From: Omphiscola glabra
Taxonomy: Eukaryota > Mollusca > Gastropoda > Lymnaeidae
NCBI GenBank assembly: GCA_964017045.1
Contig: OZ024811.1
Span: forward strand, 8,581,674 to 8,645,673
Length of the DNA: 64,000 nucleotides
Direction of reading: 5' to 3'
The notes under the pieces are model-generated. The model searched no databases. It was not told the DNA's origin and saw nothing but the letters and a program-made list of their open reading frames with translations. Shown here in pieces: positions 1 through 11,475 of the stretch. The translations under genes were made by a program, and so were the position numbers. Positions within the stretch are counted from its first letter, which is position 1, and every line of letters starts with the position of its first letter.

Positions 1-869
1 TTACACGCTGTCTGCGATTTCACATTTATCTTCTACCATTACCTTTGGGATGATCTACTTGAGCAAGTTAATCTTACACAGCAGTATCTGCATACTAAAG
101 GCTTACTCTTGACAAAGTGGTGACCAACATAGAGACCTTAACATTGTTTCTGCACAAGAGGTACTGTCGCATAAGGGAAGATGCTATTGAAAAGACACTT
201 TTAAAATTAGACCAACATGGAATTTCGGTAGAGATAAGATTAAGGTTGAAAAAGAAAATGAAAGGAGAATAATTAATAGCTGCTGGACTCTCTCTTTGAG
301 AAGGAAACAGTAGGAAGATGCTGGAGTGTAGGCCTATTAATCACTTTCATTCTGAACCCCAGATCAGAAGAACAGCAATAAAAGAAGTAGCAAATATGTA
401 AGGGGCTATTCAACCCAAGAGTCTACTATCAGCAAGTGAAGAAGAGTTATTTGTGTCCGTTCCAAAATCAACATCTTTCTATGATGAATTATCAGAAGAC
501 GAACTTTTAAAAGAAATACCAAGGCTTAGAAGACACCTAAAGGCAGCTGACATTGACTTTCTCAAAGTCATGAACTGGTTAGTATTTCATGTCATAGCTG
601 AATGTGATTTCGTAGAAGCTTTTCCAATATTCTCGCTAAGCCTTCGGTTGTTTTTTTACGATCTGTTTGCCTGCTTTGTGGCTTCATGTGAGCGGAGCTT
701 TTCAAAACTAAGGCTTATCAAAAACTATTTAAGAACCATGGGACACTCAAGGCTTTCTGATCTGGCTCTACTATCAATTGAAGGTGATGCGGTGAAGGAT
801 ATTGATTTTGATCAAGCGATTGACAGGTTTGCAGCAGTAGCTGTAAAGACCAGGAAAGGACAATCTTAA
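1..869 (+). pseudogene. hAT transposase, C-terminal part (ZMYM1/52K-repressor-like), broken
   Basis: The open frame at 453-869 ends in a typical hAT dimerisation region: a stretch reading CERSFSKLRLIKNYLR, then LSDLALLSIE, then a short Phe-Ala tail. Upstream codons around 73-117 (LTQQYLHTKGLLL) and 118-272 (VVTNIETLTLFLHKRY) continue the same protein family but in different frames with a stop at about 118, so the gene is frameshifted and is cut by the window's left edge. hAT transposases move DNA by cut and paste; only the inter-subunit contact region remains here. An inverted-repeat end of the CAGTGGCGTAGC type occurs about 190 bp downstream (1064-1075), which suggests this is the 3' half of one hAT element. 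Family assignment is from motif recognition; the exact hAT clade is inferred. Confidence 0.8.
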
Positions 870-1063
870 ATAAATTTAATTTAATGTAAAAATAACTATA
901 ACTTAACGTTGATACAGTTCTTAAATACATTGACCCCTGACCTTCAATCAATTTGTTTTTGTTTTTGCCGTTATCATACTGTGGACTTACTTTGACAAGT
1001 AGAACTCTATAGTGGGGTGGGGTTGACAAAATGAGTTTACTGCACCGGGTGACATCAACCATA

Positions 1064-1075
1064 GCTACGCCACTG
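1064..1075. mobile_element. 3' terminal inverted repeat of a hAT element (GCTACGCCACTG)
   Basis: The sequence GCTACGCCACTG is the reverse complement of CAGTGGCGTAGC, the end shared by several short hAT-like elements in this window (14627-14814, 53245-53432, 30023-30185, 41796-41960). It follows the hAT transposase remnant in the expected place and orientation. A shorter relative of the same end occurs near 2270-2280. Confidence 0.6.
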
Positions 1076-2482
1076 GGTTTTGTCAACAGAAAATGTGTTA
1101 AAGTAGATCGAAATGATAATTAATTGAATTTTATCTGAAGAAAGTTATAGCATTTTCAAATTTAAAATAAACTCAATATTGGGAAATGTAAGCTTTATAT
1201 TTATACGATTTCCTTCAGAGAAAATCACACATTAATAAATATATGATGTCTTTTGTAGTATTCAAGAGGGAGCAGGATGCACCAGAAGCAAAAAATATAT
1301 AAAAGATTACTCACACTGAATGTCAAATCTTGCGTTTACAGTTGCATGACGCCAGTCTTTGAAATAAGTGATACGCTCTCTAATAGCATACTACTAGTAC
1401 TAGCTGCCACAGATAACTTGTCAACAAAATTCCACCTGTCGCAGAAGTACTCGCGATCAGAGTCTAATCTTAGGTATCAGCAGGGCCAAAGCAAGCAAAA
1501 GCTATGTTTTGTATTTGGTATGATTAATCGAGGCAGATTAATTGGTAATCGGCCAAGTTGCTAATCGATGCAAACCTAGTGGAGACACATTTGATTTCAT
1601 AAATGTTGTTTAAAGTCATGTTAAGTAGTGTTTACATGGATGAAAAAACAGTTTTTCCTAAATAAAAAAAACCATTTTAAAAAGTTATCGACGAACGGGG
1701 GAAGAAAAAAAGGGTCGGGGGGGGGGGGGCTAATCTCTCTAGCCTCTTACCTCTTGCGAATATCTAAACATTTACCTCCCTAGACCAGATTCAGTGCTAA
1801 AAGGGTATCTACATTTATTTTAAGATTTCATTTGGGGAAAAAAAAAAAAAAACTTTAACAAACACCGAGCTAGGCGTTTTACTATTTTTTTAGTCACCCA
1901 GTATTAGTACTTTTGTGGGATTTGGGAAACACTGAAATGTGGCATTTGGGAAACATTGAAATGAGGCTTTTGGGAAATACTGAAATGTGGCATTTTAATG
2001 ATATATATCCAATCCAGAAAACAAGGAAAACGTGAAAAAAAAAAGAAAAAAAAACAGCACAAAAAAATGAACATGTGAATTTGTTAGGGGAAGGCAATAG
2101 TTTTGGGTGTTCCTTCCGGAGAGGGAGCATTTAGTCAAGGGATAACATCGATATATTAAAATACAGCTGGACTTTGCTACGAGGGGCATATTGTCAAGAT
2201 AAGCCAAAAATAATGCGCTGTATGATAAAATTGTAAAGTTACTCTGGGCGATGGCATTTTTTAGTCAAGGTACGCCACTGACACACTGTATAATACAGTT
2301 GGCTGAGTTGGAGATTCAGCCAGATTTATAAAATAACTCTTGTAAACAATGAGTTTTGGTCCCTGCCACTAAAGGAGTTCATCGATGGCTGACTTCTATG
2401 CTAGAGAAATACTTACATTACATTGACTTGAAATTGTTACGGTATAATTTTAAAATTATTTCTTGTTTAAAATATGTATTAA
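1076..2482. other. non-coding stretch between hAT and Helitron
   Basis: No convincing gene is seen. The stretch holds a 13-base G run near 1717-1729, an A run near 1841-1853 and the small minisatellite at 1917-1993. The open frame at 1277-1564 has no recognisable domain and is probably chance. Confidence 0.5.
1917..1993. repeat. minisatellite, ~28-bp unit, three copies
   Basis: Three imperfect copies of a unit containing TTTGGGAAACACTGAAATG follow one another directly. Confidence 0.7.
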
Positions 2483-2610
2483 CTAGCGAGTACCCGGCAT
2501 GCGTTGCAATGCCACTTATCGAAATAAAGTGTTTTGTGTTTTAATAATGTTTTTTGTAAGTACTTTTAATGCACAAATTTCTTTTACCGTCTGGTGCGTA
2601 TTCGAATTAA

Positions 2611-2626
2611 TTAGAAGGTTTTCGAA
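2611..2626. repeat. target-site duplication, left copy (16 bp)
   Basis: TTAGAAGGTTTTCGAA is repeated without mismatch at 5660-5675, on the other side of the LINE. Confidence 0.85.
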
Positions 2627-2894
2627 AAAGGACAGTTTCGGCAGTCCCCGCAAGAGTTTTGCCTCTACGTGGCGCGACCGAACAGTACGGTAGAGCAGAC
2701 TATCCGAAGCTAAAAAAACTCACGTCGCTACGTCAATTCCCCAGGGCAAAGGTGAGAGATTACCAAGGTAGTCCCTCACCGGGGAAAGGTAAGAGAAAAA
2801 AGTCCAGCCTTTATTCAAAACATATGGCTAGTGCGAACAACATAGACAACACTGGGGGGGGGGGACCTCGAATCCCCTCCTCCCCTGCAGGTCG

Positions 2895-3743
2895 GTGACG
2901 GGGCTCAGGCCGACTGCAGGCGCTAGTGCTACTGGGGGCACTAGGCAAGGTGCCGCTGGTCACCTCCCCGCTACCTTAGTAGTTATGCAGCTTAACTGCA
3001 ACGGGGTCAGGGGGGAAATCCCAGAAGTCACCAACCTACTCCACAGCCGGGAAGTGGACGTAGCTCTATTACAGAAAACCCTACTGAAAAAGAACCCATT
3101 GCACATCACAGGCTTTTCAGTTTACCGCTGCACTTGCGCAAAGTGCCGAGGGCTGGTAACACTTGTGCGAAACCCCCTCACAGCGGAGCTGGTAGAGAGC
3201 AGAAACGTTGGTGGAACTGATACCCTGACCCTGAGAGTAGATTTAGGAGGTACGTTTTTTACCATTAGTAATATTTATAATACTCCTCGAAATACTCTAT
3301 GCCTTCCACTACAAGGCATCACTCACTTCCAAAATAGAATTATAGCTGGGGATTTCAACGACCGTATGGGGGATATGGCCTACCCCGATACTAACACCTC
3401 AGGGCGATATTTAGAGAAGGTCGAGCTCACGACCAACCCCATCAGGCTGCAAAATGGCGACAGTGTTCCCACACTGCTTCACACAGGCAATAGTGCCATG
3501 TCACGTCCCGACGTAACACTGGTCTCTGCCGAGCTCGAGGCAAAGATCCAGTGGGAAGTCTTGGATGAGGTTGGTAGCGACCATCGACCGACCCTCATCA
3601 CTTTAGATCTTGTGCTGGCAAAGCCAAGGTTTGCTAGGAGGCACTGGCTGTTCGGCAAAGCCAAGTGGAAAGCACGATCGAGGAATCAGCTGGAATTCCC
3701 GTTGCCTCTGAAAGCACTGACGCTGCATACAGCAACTTTGTGA
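2895..3743 (+). pseudogene. LINE endonuclease domain (exonuclease-endonuclease-phosphatase fold), degraded
   Basis: This frame gives VVMQLNCNGVRGEIPEV at its start, IIAGDFND in the middle, SRPDVTLVS and then GSDHRPTLITL near the end, the ordered motifs of an APE-type LINE endonuclease that nicks target DNA. The first acidic motif normally reads QET; here it is QKT (residues about 60-62, ALLQKTLL), so the metal-binding glutamate is lost. The frame then runs out of the RT linker, which continues in another frame from 3665. Not a host gene. Confidence 0.85.
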
Positions 3744-4315
3744 GTGCAATACTCGCAGTGGCTAGAAAAACCATCCCTAGAACAAACGGGAACCGCAAGT
3801 ACCGCCCCCTTTGGAACAAGAGGTTGGCAGAAATGGTTCGTGAACGAAAGAGAGCACGGGCCAAAGCTGGAAAGTTGAAGACGGCTGCTGCTCGTGCAGC
3901 TTACAACAGACTGACAGCCGAGGTCCGTAAGGAGGTTGATAGGGCAAGGGAAAAATGGGTTGGTACATGTGGAAAACTCGACCTGAAAGACGGAAAAAAG
4001 GTCTGGCGATTGATGGACTCTCTATCCTGCATGGGGAAGGTCCGAAACCTGCGTCCTTTGCAAACGACTACTGGCACGGCTACTACAGATGCCAAAAGTG
4101 CCGAGGCTCTAAATAAGCACTTTGCAAGGATTAACAGGAAGCAGGAGTCCAGAGAGAGCCGGAACCTTAACCGTCTTCGGAAACATGGAGAAGAGAAATG
4201 GGACCGCATGACGAGATATTCACAGCCCCTTACACTATGGTTGAGTTGCAAACCGCCATTGACAAGTGCGACGCCGCCAAGGCACCAGGTCCGGACAAGA
4301 TCTGTAACGAAATGA
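3665..4315 (+). pseudogene. LINE linker between endonuclease and reverse transcriptase
   Basis: A basic, helical-looking segment (KYRPLWNKRLAEMVRERKRA) followed by DGKKVWRLMDSL and SAEALNKHFARI. This is the usual connector in LINE polyproteins of the jockey/I type. It is a continuation of the protein started at 2895 after a frame change and ends at another frame change just before the RT core. Confidence 0.75.
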
Positions 4316-5631
4316 TAAAAAACCTTGGCCCGATAGCGAAGACAAAGCTATTGTCAATCATAAACAGATCATGGGTAACTGGAATCCTACCCAGAGCTTG
4401 GCTTAGCGCTACCATCGTCCCCTATTCACAAAGAAGGGAAAAATCTCGATCACCCTAACGGCTATCGTCCGATCTCCCTGACATCGTGTTTGGTGAAGTT
4501 AGCTGAGAGAATGGTTAATCAAAGGCTGTACTGGTACCCGGAGAGTACCGACAGCCTGAGTCCAATACAGGCGGGCTTCCGCAAGGGAATGCAGCCTGTA
4601 GACCAAGTGCTCCGTCTTCTCCAGTCCATCACAGATGGGCTCCAGAAAAAATCACATACAGTGACTGTATTTTTTTACCTCCGACAGGCCTACGACCGAG
4701 TATGGAGGTCCGGTCTATTATTGAAATTGCAAAAGATGGGAGTAACTATATATGTATAGGTGGATTGCCGGTTTTCTTACAAACCGGACAATAAGCACGA
4801 AATTCGGCATTAAAACCTCCAGGAAAAGAACCCTTGAGGAAGGGCTCCCACAAGGGTCAGCCCTCCGTTGCACACTTTTCCTGGCATACATTAATGACTT
4901 GCCACAAAATTTGGTAACCAATGCCGCGATGTATATGTTGACATTTGGTTATCTGGAGCACCGGTAAGGATGTCCACCGCCTGCAAACGCTATTACAGCA
5001 AGACCTTTCATCTATCAACAGGTTCATGCAGCGGTGGCATCTGGAAATCAACACCGAGAAGACGGTCTATTCGCTGTTTACAAACGGGCGAACCATTCTC
5101 AAACAGGAGATCGAGCTGAAGGTGGGGGATGTAGCGCTCAAATGGGACAAGCAACCGGTTTACCTGGGAGTCAAATTGGATCAAAAGGTACAAATGCACA
5201 ATTTTTTACAAGACCTCTGCTCCCATGCAACCGCCAAGCTCAATATGGTGAAAAAGTTGGCTTGCACAAGTTGGGGCGCGGGCGCAAGTACGCTTAGAGC
5301 TCTAGTCCTAAGCAGTGTAAGGTCGGTAATGGATTACAGCATGCCGGTCCAATCCTTCGCAAGCAAGACCGCATTGGAAAAGTTGGGTCGAATCCAGAAT
5401 CAGGCTCTGAGATTCATCTGTGGAGCATTCAGGACCACACCCACAGCTGCTGTAGAAGTCTTGGCCAATGTAGAACCGCTCGAAATATGGAGGGAAAAAG
5501 CAATTTTAAGTACCGTAGAAAGGTACCGACGGCTGACAGAAAAAGAACCGTCGTTTCAGATGCAGAATAACTGGGTTGCGGGCAGAAGACTAAAAAGGTC
5601 CTCATTCATGCACCAGGTCTTAAGAGAGTAA
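4198..5631 (+). pseudogene. LINE reverse transcriptase, frameshifted and catalytically dead
   Basis: Successive frames give AAKAPGPDKICNEMIKNLGP (4270-4330), NGYRPISLTSCLVKLAERM (about 4459-4520), GFRKGMQPVDQVLRLL (4573-4623), QAYDRVW (4687-4707), GLPQGSALRCTLFLAYINDL (4840-4900), and from 4945 VIWSTGKDVHRLQTLLQQDL plus the C-terminal region ending ERYRRL. The usual FFDLRQAYD catalytic aspartate reads FFYLRQAYD, and the YADD box at about 4930 is destroyed by a frameshift. Reverse transcription by this copy is therefore impossible. Confidence 0.85.
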
Positions 5632-5659
5632 TCTCACGACCTTCACCAGAATATGTGTG

Positions 5660-5675
5660 TTAGAAGGTTTTCGAA
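5660..5675. repeat. target-site duplication, right copy (16 bp)
   Basis: Identical to 2611-2626; it closes the LINE insertion inside the Helitron. Confidence 0.85.
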
Positions 5676-5744
5676 GCGGGAGCAGACCACTGTCAGCTGT
5701 CCGTGTGGGAAGCATGGATTTTACAAATTTAGTCCCCAAACTTG

Positions 5745-6200
5745 TAGCGATTGATCCCCCAATGCAATAGCTTTGTTTGAAATTATATTTATATGGATCA
5801 TTTATTACATATAAACAAATTTAGGGCCCCGGCCCCAAAAGGAATATTGTGAAATATTTGTACTAATTCAGAAACCTATTTATTAAGTCACATATACAAA
5901 ATGAAATGTCACAGTTAATATTTAATTTATTTCCACCCACCTATGCAATAGCTCTGTTTGACACTATATTTACATTGCTCATATAAGAAAAAAACGAATT
6001 TAAGGCCCCCGGCCAAAAGCGGAATATTGTAAAATGGTTTTACTTATTTAGAAGCCTAATGCAGGCCTGTGCACAACAATTCACTGAAGGTTTATCGCAT
6101 TCAGATGAATGGTATAAAAACGCATACGGAAATTATATTTAAATAGCTCATATAAAAAGAAACTACTATAGGACCCCCGGTCCAAAACTGGTTATTTTTT
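5745..6200. repeat. ~173-bp tandem array, first block (3 units)
   Basis: Three degenerate units carry the shared core: an AT-rich run, GCTCATATAAGAAAAAAACG, then GGCCCCCGGCC and CGGAATATTGT. Cores fall at about 5795, 5977 and 6147. Confidence 0.8.
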
Positions 6201-7310
6201 TGTAAAATGAATGGGTTTTGATATCCATGGATATACTTTTGTAAATGTATTTACGTTTTGTTAACGTCATTGATTTTCCATTTGATAAAATCATCCACGG
6301 GATTGTATTCCCTTTACTTACGCAAACAATTTTTTTGCATTTCAAATGCTTTGTTCTTATTTGGATGAGTGATAAGTGCATTAGTGAATTCTATTGGATA
6401 TGTAATTTCGCTGCACTGATTACATTAAACAACATTTTCGTATTAAAAGTATATTTAAAGGGTACGTTTTTTTACTACTTAATAATAAATTTCATAAAGG
6501 TATATTTTCTGAAAGAATAAAAATAAAAACTTATTAAATGTTAAAAATAAAAAGCTAAATTTGTATTTAATTTTATAAAATTTTAGCAATTTAAAAAGCA
6601 ATCTATTATATTTATTAATTTTACTTTTATGAAGGGGGAAATACATTATCAATTTCATTACGCGCGGTTATTAAAGCAGAGAACTTTTTGCATTGATTAA
6701 ATGGGCAATTTGCGCTATGACGTCATTTGCGTGATTATTTATAACAAATTAGATTTATATTTTAGTACGCAATATTAAGAACGTACTAAAAAACGCACTA
6801 AAAACAACAGATGTTTTGGTTTTCCCGATAAATGTGATTACAGTGTAATTCTTTGATCATAATTTTTTTTATTACTTTTCATAGCTTTCAAACACATAAA
6901 ATGCTTAAAAATAGTTCCTAAGTTGTTACTCCAAATTTATTTGTAATTTATATTATAAATACTTAAAATTTTATTAAAATTAAAGCGAATATATAATATA
7001 TTTTGCGCATTACCATTTATTCGATTTCCGTAAAATAATAGAAAATAACTATGATTGTTTTTAAAAATGGGAACGTATTTAAATCGTATTGGTTCTTTGG
7101 AGTTACGGTCAGCAATAATCATTCTTATATAATAGATGTATTACTAGATCATTGCCATTCAAAATCACAACACGTTTACAAAGCTATATCCGATTCTAAA
7201 ATACGTCACAAAATTCAAGCTTATTTATAAAAACAATAAAAATAATCTCTACACTAAACATGCAAAAACGTGTTTTCTCTGCCCTTGCTACAAATTGCTG
7301 TCTGATGGCA
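6200..7310. other. AT-rich interval inside the Helitron
   Basis: About 1.1 kb without the array motif and without a plausible gene. It may be a separate insertion or a private part of the element; no inverted ends were recognised. Confidence 0.4.
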
Positions 7311-8890
7311 TTTGTTCAAGGGCGGTTGTGTTGATAGCTCTGTTTGAAATTATTTTGATAAAGTTTATTTAAGGAAAAAAAACGAATTTAAGGACATCGG
7401 CCCAATCGAAATATTGTAAACTGTTGTTCTAATTTAGAAACATTTGCGGGAGCGCGTATTACCGTATATCAATTCACAAAAGGTTTATCGCAATCGGATG
7501 AATGGTATAGGAATGCATACGATAATTATATATATAATATAAGGGTGGAAAACGAATTAAGGCCCACGGCCACAAACGGAATATTGTAGAATTGTTGTAT
7601 TACTCCAGAAACCTACTTATTATATCACAAAATTCAAAAAAAAGAAACATCTTAGTAAAGTTGTATCGCATTCAGATGAATGGTATAGATATTATTTTTT
7701 ACAAAGCTCATATAAGAAAAAAAAACGATTTTGGGGCCAACGGCCAAAAACGGATTATTTTAAAAGTGTTGTAATTACTTCAGAAACCTCCTTATTATGT
7801 CACACACACAATTTAATGTCGCTATTTGTATTTGATTAAAAATCTATCTATCCATGCATTAGCTCTGTTTGAAATTTTATTTGTATAGCTCAAATAGGAA
7901 AAATAGAACATAGGGCCCCTGGCTCAAAACGGAATATTTTTAAACGGATGTAATAACTCAAAACCTTTGCAGCGTGCGCAAAACATCTTACTAAAGTTTT
8001 ATCGCATTCAGATGAATGGTATAGGATCGCTTACGGAAATTATTTTTCTAGAAAGCTCCTATAAGTAAAAAAAAAACGATTTTGGGGCCAACGACCCAAA
8101 ACGGAATATTTTAAAAGTGTTAAAATGACTCAGTAAAATTCGCGAGCTTATGGACAACAACTCAAAAAGGTTTTGTCTCAATCGCATGAATGGTGTAGGA
8201 GCGCATACGGTTTGAAATTATATTTATATAGCTCATATAAGAAAAAAAACGAACATGGGGCCACTGGCTCAAAACGAAATATATTAAAACGGTTGTAATG
8301 ATTTAGAAACCTTTTCGGCCGTGCTCGCAACATTTTACTAAAGTTTTAGCGTATTCGGATAAATGGTGTAGGAGCGCAGACGAAAGTGTTATTTTACAAT
8401 GCTCATATCAGAAAAAAAAACGATTTTGGGGCCAACGGCAAAAAACGGAATATATTAAAAGTGTTCTAATGACTCTGTAAAATGCGCAAGCTTATGGACA
8501 AAAATTATTCAAAGGTTTGTCGGAATCGCTTGAATGGTGTAGGAGCGCTTACGGTTTGAAATTATATTTATATAGCTCATATAAGAAAAAACGAGCATGG
8601 GGGCCTCTGGCTCAAAATGGAATATTTTAAAAAAGTTGTATGCATTCCAAAACCTTTGCGGGCGTGCTCGCAACATCTCTACAAAGATTTAGCGCATTCT
8701 GATAAATGGTTTAGGAGCGCATACGGAAATTATTTTTACAAAGTTCACATATTAAAAAAACGAATTTAGGGCCAACGGAACATTTTAAAAGTTGTATAAT
8801 GACGCAGTTAAATGCACGGGTAGGTGCCCAACAACTAACCAACGTTTTGTCGCAATCGCATGAATGGTGTGGGAGCTCATACGAGACATA
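7310..8890. repeat. ~173-bp tandem array, second block (9 units, alternating two subtypes)
   Basis: Cores at about 7361, 7533, 7706, 7887, 8053, 8230, 8399, 8574 and 8741 give spacings of 166-181 bp. Units at 7706, 8053 and 8399 carry GATTTTGGGGCCAACG; units at 7887, 8230 and 8574 carry a GG-CTCAAAA type core. The alternation makes a dimer of about 345 bp. Confidence 0.85.
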
Positions 8891-8914
8891 CATTCATTTA
8901 TATATATTTATAGA

Positions 8915-9670
8915 TTTATGTGCTGAAAAGGCCCCTTTAAAAGGGGAAATTTTAGTTATACCTAAAGTAGGGGAATTTTATTCTAACTATTTAAGTTAAT
9001 TTTTCAAAATGTATTCCATTAAATGATTAAAATGGGAAGGAATGCAAAGATGTTGCCTTTTAAACAAAGTTTGTCCTAGATGAAACCATGGACGGCATTC
9101 CTAGGAAAGTCTAGAAATCTATAAAACTTGACTAAAATTACTATAATTTTCTAGATCCTATTGACATTTTCATAATCTTAAAAACTAAGTTAGAAATGTT
9201 AACAGTAACAGTATATAAAATTCTACAATTTTTTTAAAACCTTCAAATTATGTATTTTTTAAAACTAAGTTTTATGTAGTCTTAGTCTATCTTGAGACAA
9301 AAATTTCAAAAACAATATGTCGTAACACTATATTTTTCCATTCAAGTCTAAATAAGGACCTGGGGTGCCTTTCTATAAATTATAATGTGACGTTTTCATT
9401 ATCACTAAGACTAAGATAGAGACCATAAACAATCCATCCGGTAAATAGCCAAGTAAAAGTTTAAAAGTTGTCCCATTAAAATATTTAAAATCAGTGAATG
9501 ATGGAGTGTATATAACCATAAGGTAAATAAAATTGGTACCCTTGGCCCTGAGAATATTATGACTATGAGTTCCAAACCCTCGTTTTTCAATATATATTAT
9601 TTATAAGGCTCATATTTATTTTTAGTTAAACTGAAGAATTAAGTTTACAAACATATAGATAGTCTATTCA
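8915..9670. other. AT-rich non-coding stretch
   Basis: No gene, inverted repeat or tandem array was recognised here. Confidence 0.5.
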
Positions 9671-9679
9671 ATTTGCTTT

Positions 9680-9965
9680 CATTCCTAAAGACTCCCTGGG
9701 CGGTGGGGAGTGGTAACGCAACACCAACCCCCGGAGTGGAAGCAAAGCCGTCCTGACCCACAGAGAGTTAACTGCGGACGCTTTAAACGCAGCGTCCTCG
9801 GTCGACCGGGCCTCCCCTAGGTCAAGGGGGAGGTTCCCGGCGCCCTCCCGCACGGGCTGGAGTCGGGTTAAGTCCTTCAGTGCTCTGGTTTGTGTGGGGG
9901 AGCGCCGGGGGGGGGGGGGGGGCATTAAGAGCTCGCGCTCGACGGCCCACCGACTCCATCTCTTA
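9680..9965 (+). repeat. GC-rich dispersed repeat, module X (copy 1)
   Basis: A GC-rich island in AT-rich DNA that matches 33783-34106 and, inverted, 35935-36330. It ends with GCTCGCGCTCGACGGCCCAC, as does copy 2. It contains a 16-base G run. The long open frame on the minus strand here is a by-product of the base composition. Confidence 0.75.
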
Positions 9966-11466
9966 TGCGACATTTGCTTTCATTTGATACCAAATTTTGT
10001 CTTACAAACTCAACAATAATAGGTAGTTTTATAATCCCAACCTCTCACTGCTGGTACCCGTGTACGAATAGTCGCAGCCTTATAAAAATTCCCACACCCA
10101 GCTTTATATATTAGATTAAAACCATGTTTTTAATACTGTGGACCAGACCCTCTACAATAGACAAGATGAATTAATTTTTACCAAACTGAGATGAAACCAG
10201 TACAAGGTTGCTAAACCAGTATAGGCACCATGAAACCACGATGTCTGGCAAGCCTACAGATAAAACTATTAATTAACCTATTTACCCTTGCCTAGCAATT
10301 TTCATTGTTTTTATTTACATAATTCACATCACTGGAGTATTACTTTACCCAAATGCACAAATGTATAGAGATGAAGGAATTTGAACAACACAAAATTATT
10401 TTTTCAATGAGTCTTGAACCAAAAACACACTTTTCTTATATACAGGCTTTGTATTTTTATTCAATTTCCAGTCACACCAGAGATCTGACATTTATCCAGC
10501 AAGATTAACACACATTCGTATATCACCCCATAAATAAATTGCCAGCTAAAAAAATTCCTCGTTCTTTATTAATAATTAGAAAATTAATATTATAAATTAT
10601 AAGTGCTTATAAACATAGTGTTGAAATTTGGCATGACGTGATCATCCTAGATTTCAGTGGGTGGAGGTTAAAGGGTGTATGTCCCAGTGTAACAGTGCTA
10701 TTTTATAAAAACAAATAGAGACTGCTTTTAGGAAGAATCACCAGGAAATGACTTAAATAGTTCAATTTAAGATCTTTATAAGAAAATATGTACAAACAAT
10801 AATGTACATGTGCACACCAACATGTCTTCTTGTCTAAAACAAATATCACATGTGCAAAAATGTGTATATTACTGTTATAGTATGTGCGTGTTTGTACTGT
10901 CATAGTAGTAGTATTAAGGGTTGTCAGTAGTAGTGTACAGAGTTTTCAAAGAAGTGTATATTACTGTATAGTAGTAGTAGTAGTAGCAATGTTATAGTAG
11001 TTATTAGATTATAACTGTCAAATGAAATTTAATTGAAGACTTGGGTGGGCAACCTGTTCAAGTGTGGGCCAAGTAGCCACATTTTTATCCAATATTGTCT
11101 CCACTGCCAACAATTAGTGGGAACATGTTTTAACTATTTCAAATACCAGTAATAATAAAACATTACCCTAAATGTGTAAAATCAAAGTATCATTTTGAGG
11201 CAAATTGGGATTTACTGAAATATAATGAGTGAAGTTCTAGCTGCTAATATAAAACTGCAAAATTTACGGACAAGGTGTTTTAAAATCAACAAATTTTATT
11301 ATTAATGGGATATCATTCTTAGTGTTGTTTTCCTGCTATAAATTTATCCAAGTGCTCAAACAATAATTTTTTATTTTGGAATAAATCAGAAGTTAATATA
11401 ATATAATAATATAAAACCCGGTATTGAAATTTGAGATGTCTTTATTTCATTTTTTGTTGTTGATGT
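9966..11466. other. non-coding stretch with GTA microsatellite patches
   Basis: No coding sequence is supported. Short runs of GTAGTA occur at about 10905-10990. The region could belong to an untranslated region or be intergenic; nothing decides. Confidence 0.4.
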
Positions 11467-11475
11467 AAGGCTTCG

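Larger units (their letters stand above)
2627..5659 (+). mobile_element. non-LTR retrotransposon (APE endonuclease + reverse transcriptase), 3.0 kb, inactive
   Basis: The element is bounded by a perfect 16-bp target duplication. It encodes, in several frames, an apurinic-type endonuclease (2895-3640), a linker, a reverse transcriptase (about 4200-5000) and a C-terminal thumb/connection region (4945-5631). There is no poly-A tail and no recognisable RNase H domain; the 3' end after the last stop is only about 28 bp. The frame breaks near 3665, 4200, 4440-4490, 4750 and 4945. The style of the RT (APGPDKI, NGYRPISL, QAGFRKG) places it in the jockey/I/R1-like group rather than CR1 or RTE; the exact clade is uncertain. 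Confidence 0.85.
2483..8914 (-). mobile_element. non-autonomous Helitron-like element with internal ~173-bp tandem array, interrupted by a LINE
   Basis: Read on the minus strand the element has the structural marks of a Helitron: a 3' end at 2483 with a short stem (GGCAT/ATGCC around TGCAACGC), a 10-base spacer and a terminal CTAG, followed by a host T; and a 5' end at 8914 beginning TC, preceded by a host A. Helitrons insert between A and T and make no target duplication. No Rep/helicase gene is present, so it is non-autonomous. Its body is an array of degenerate ~173-bp repeats (5745-6200 and 7310-8890). Without the LINE at 2627-5675 it would be about 3.4 kb. The CTAG end has clear relatives at 23642 and 23989 in this window; the TC end is less certain. 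Confidence 0.65.

Noticed and set aside
718..1086. 122-residue minus-strand open frame
   Set aside because: It is antisense to the hAT transposase remnant and has no domain of its own.
1277..1564. 95-residue plus-strand open frame
   Set aside because: No homology recognised, no splice context, composition like the flanks.
2627..5659. CR1 or RTE assignment for this LINE
   Set aside because: Its RT motifs and endonuclease spacing differ from the CR1-like and RTE-like copies in the same window and fit the jockey/I-like group better.
9680..9965. Ribosomal RNA gene fragment in the GC-rich island
   Set aside because: No conserved rRNA helix or core sequence was recognised; the copies at 33783 and 35935 behave as a dispersed repeat.
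9668..9973. 101-residue Pro/Arg-rich minus-strand open frame
   Set aside because: It lies in the GC-rich module X, where long open frames are expected by composition; the other X copies do not keep it.
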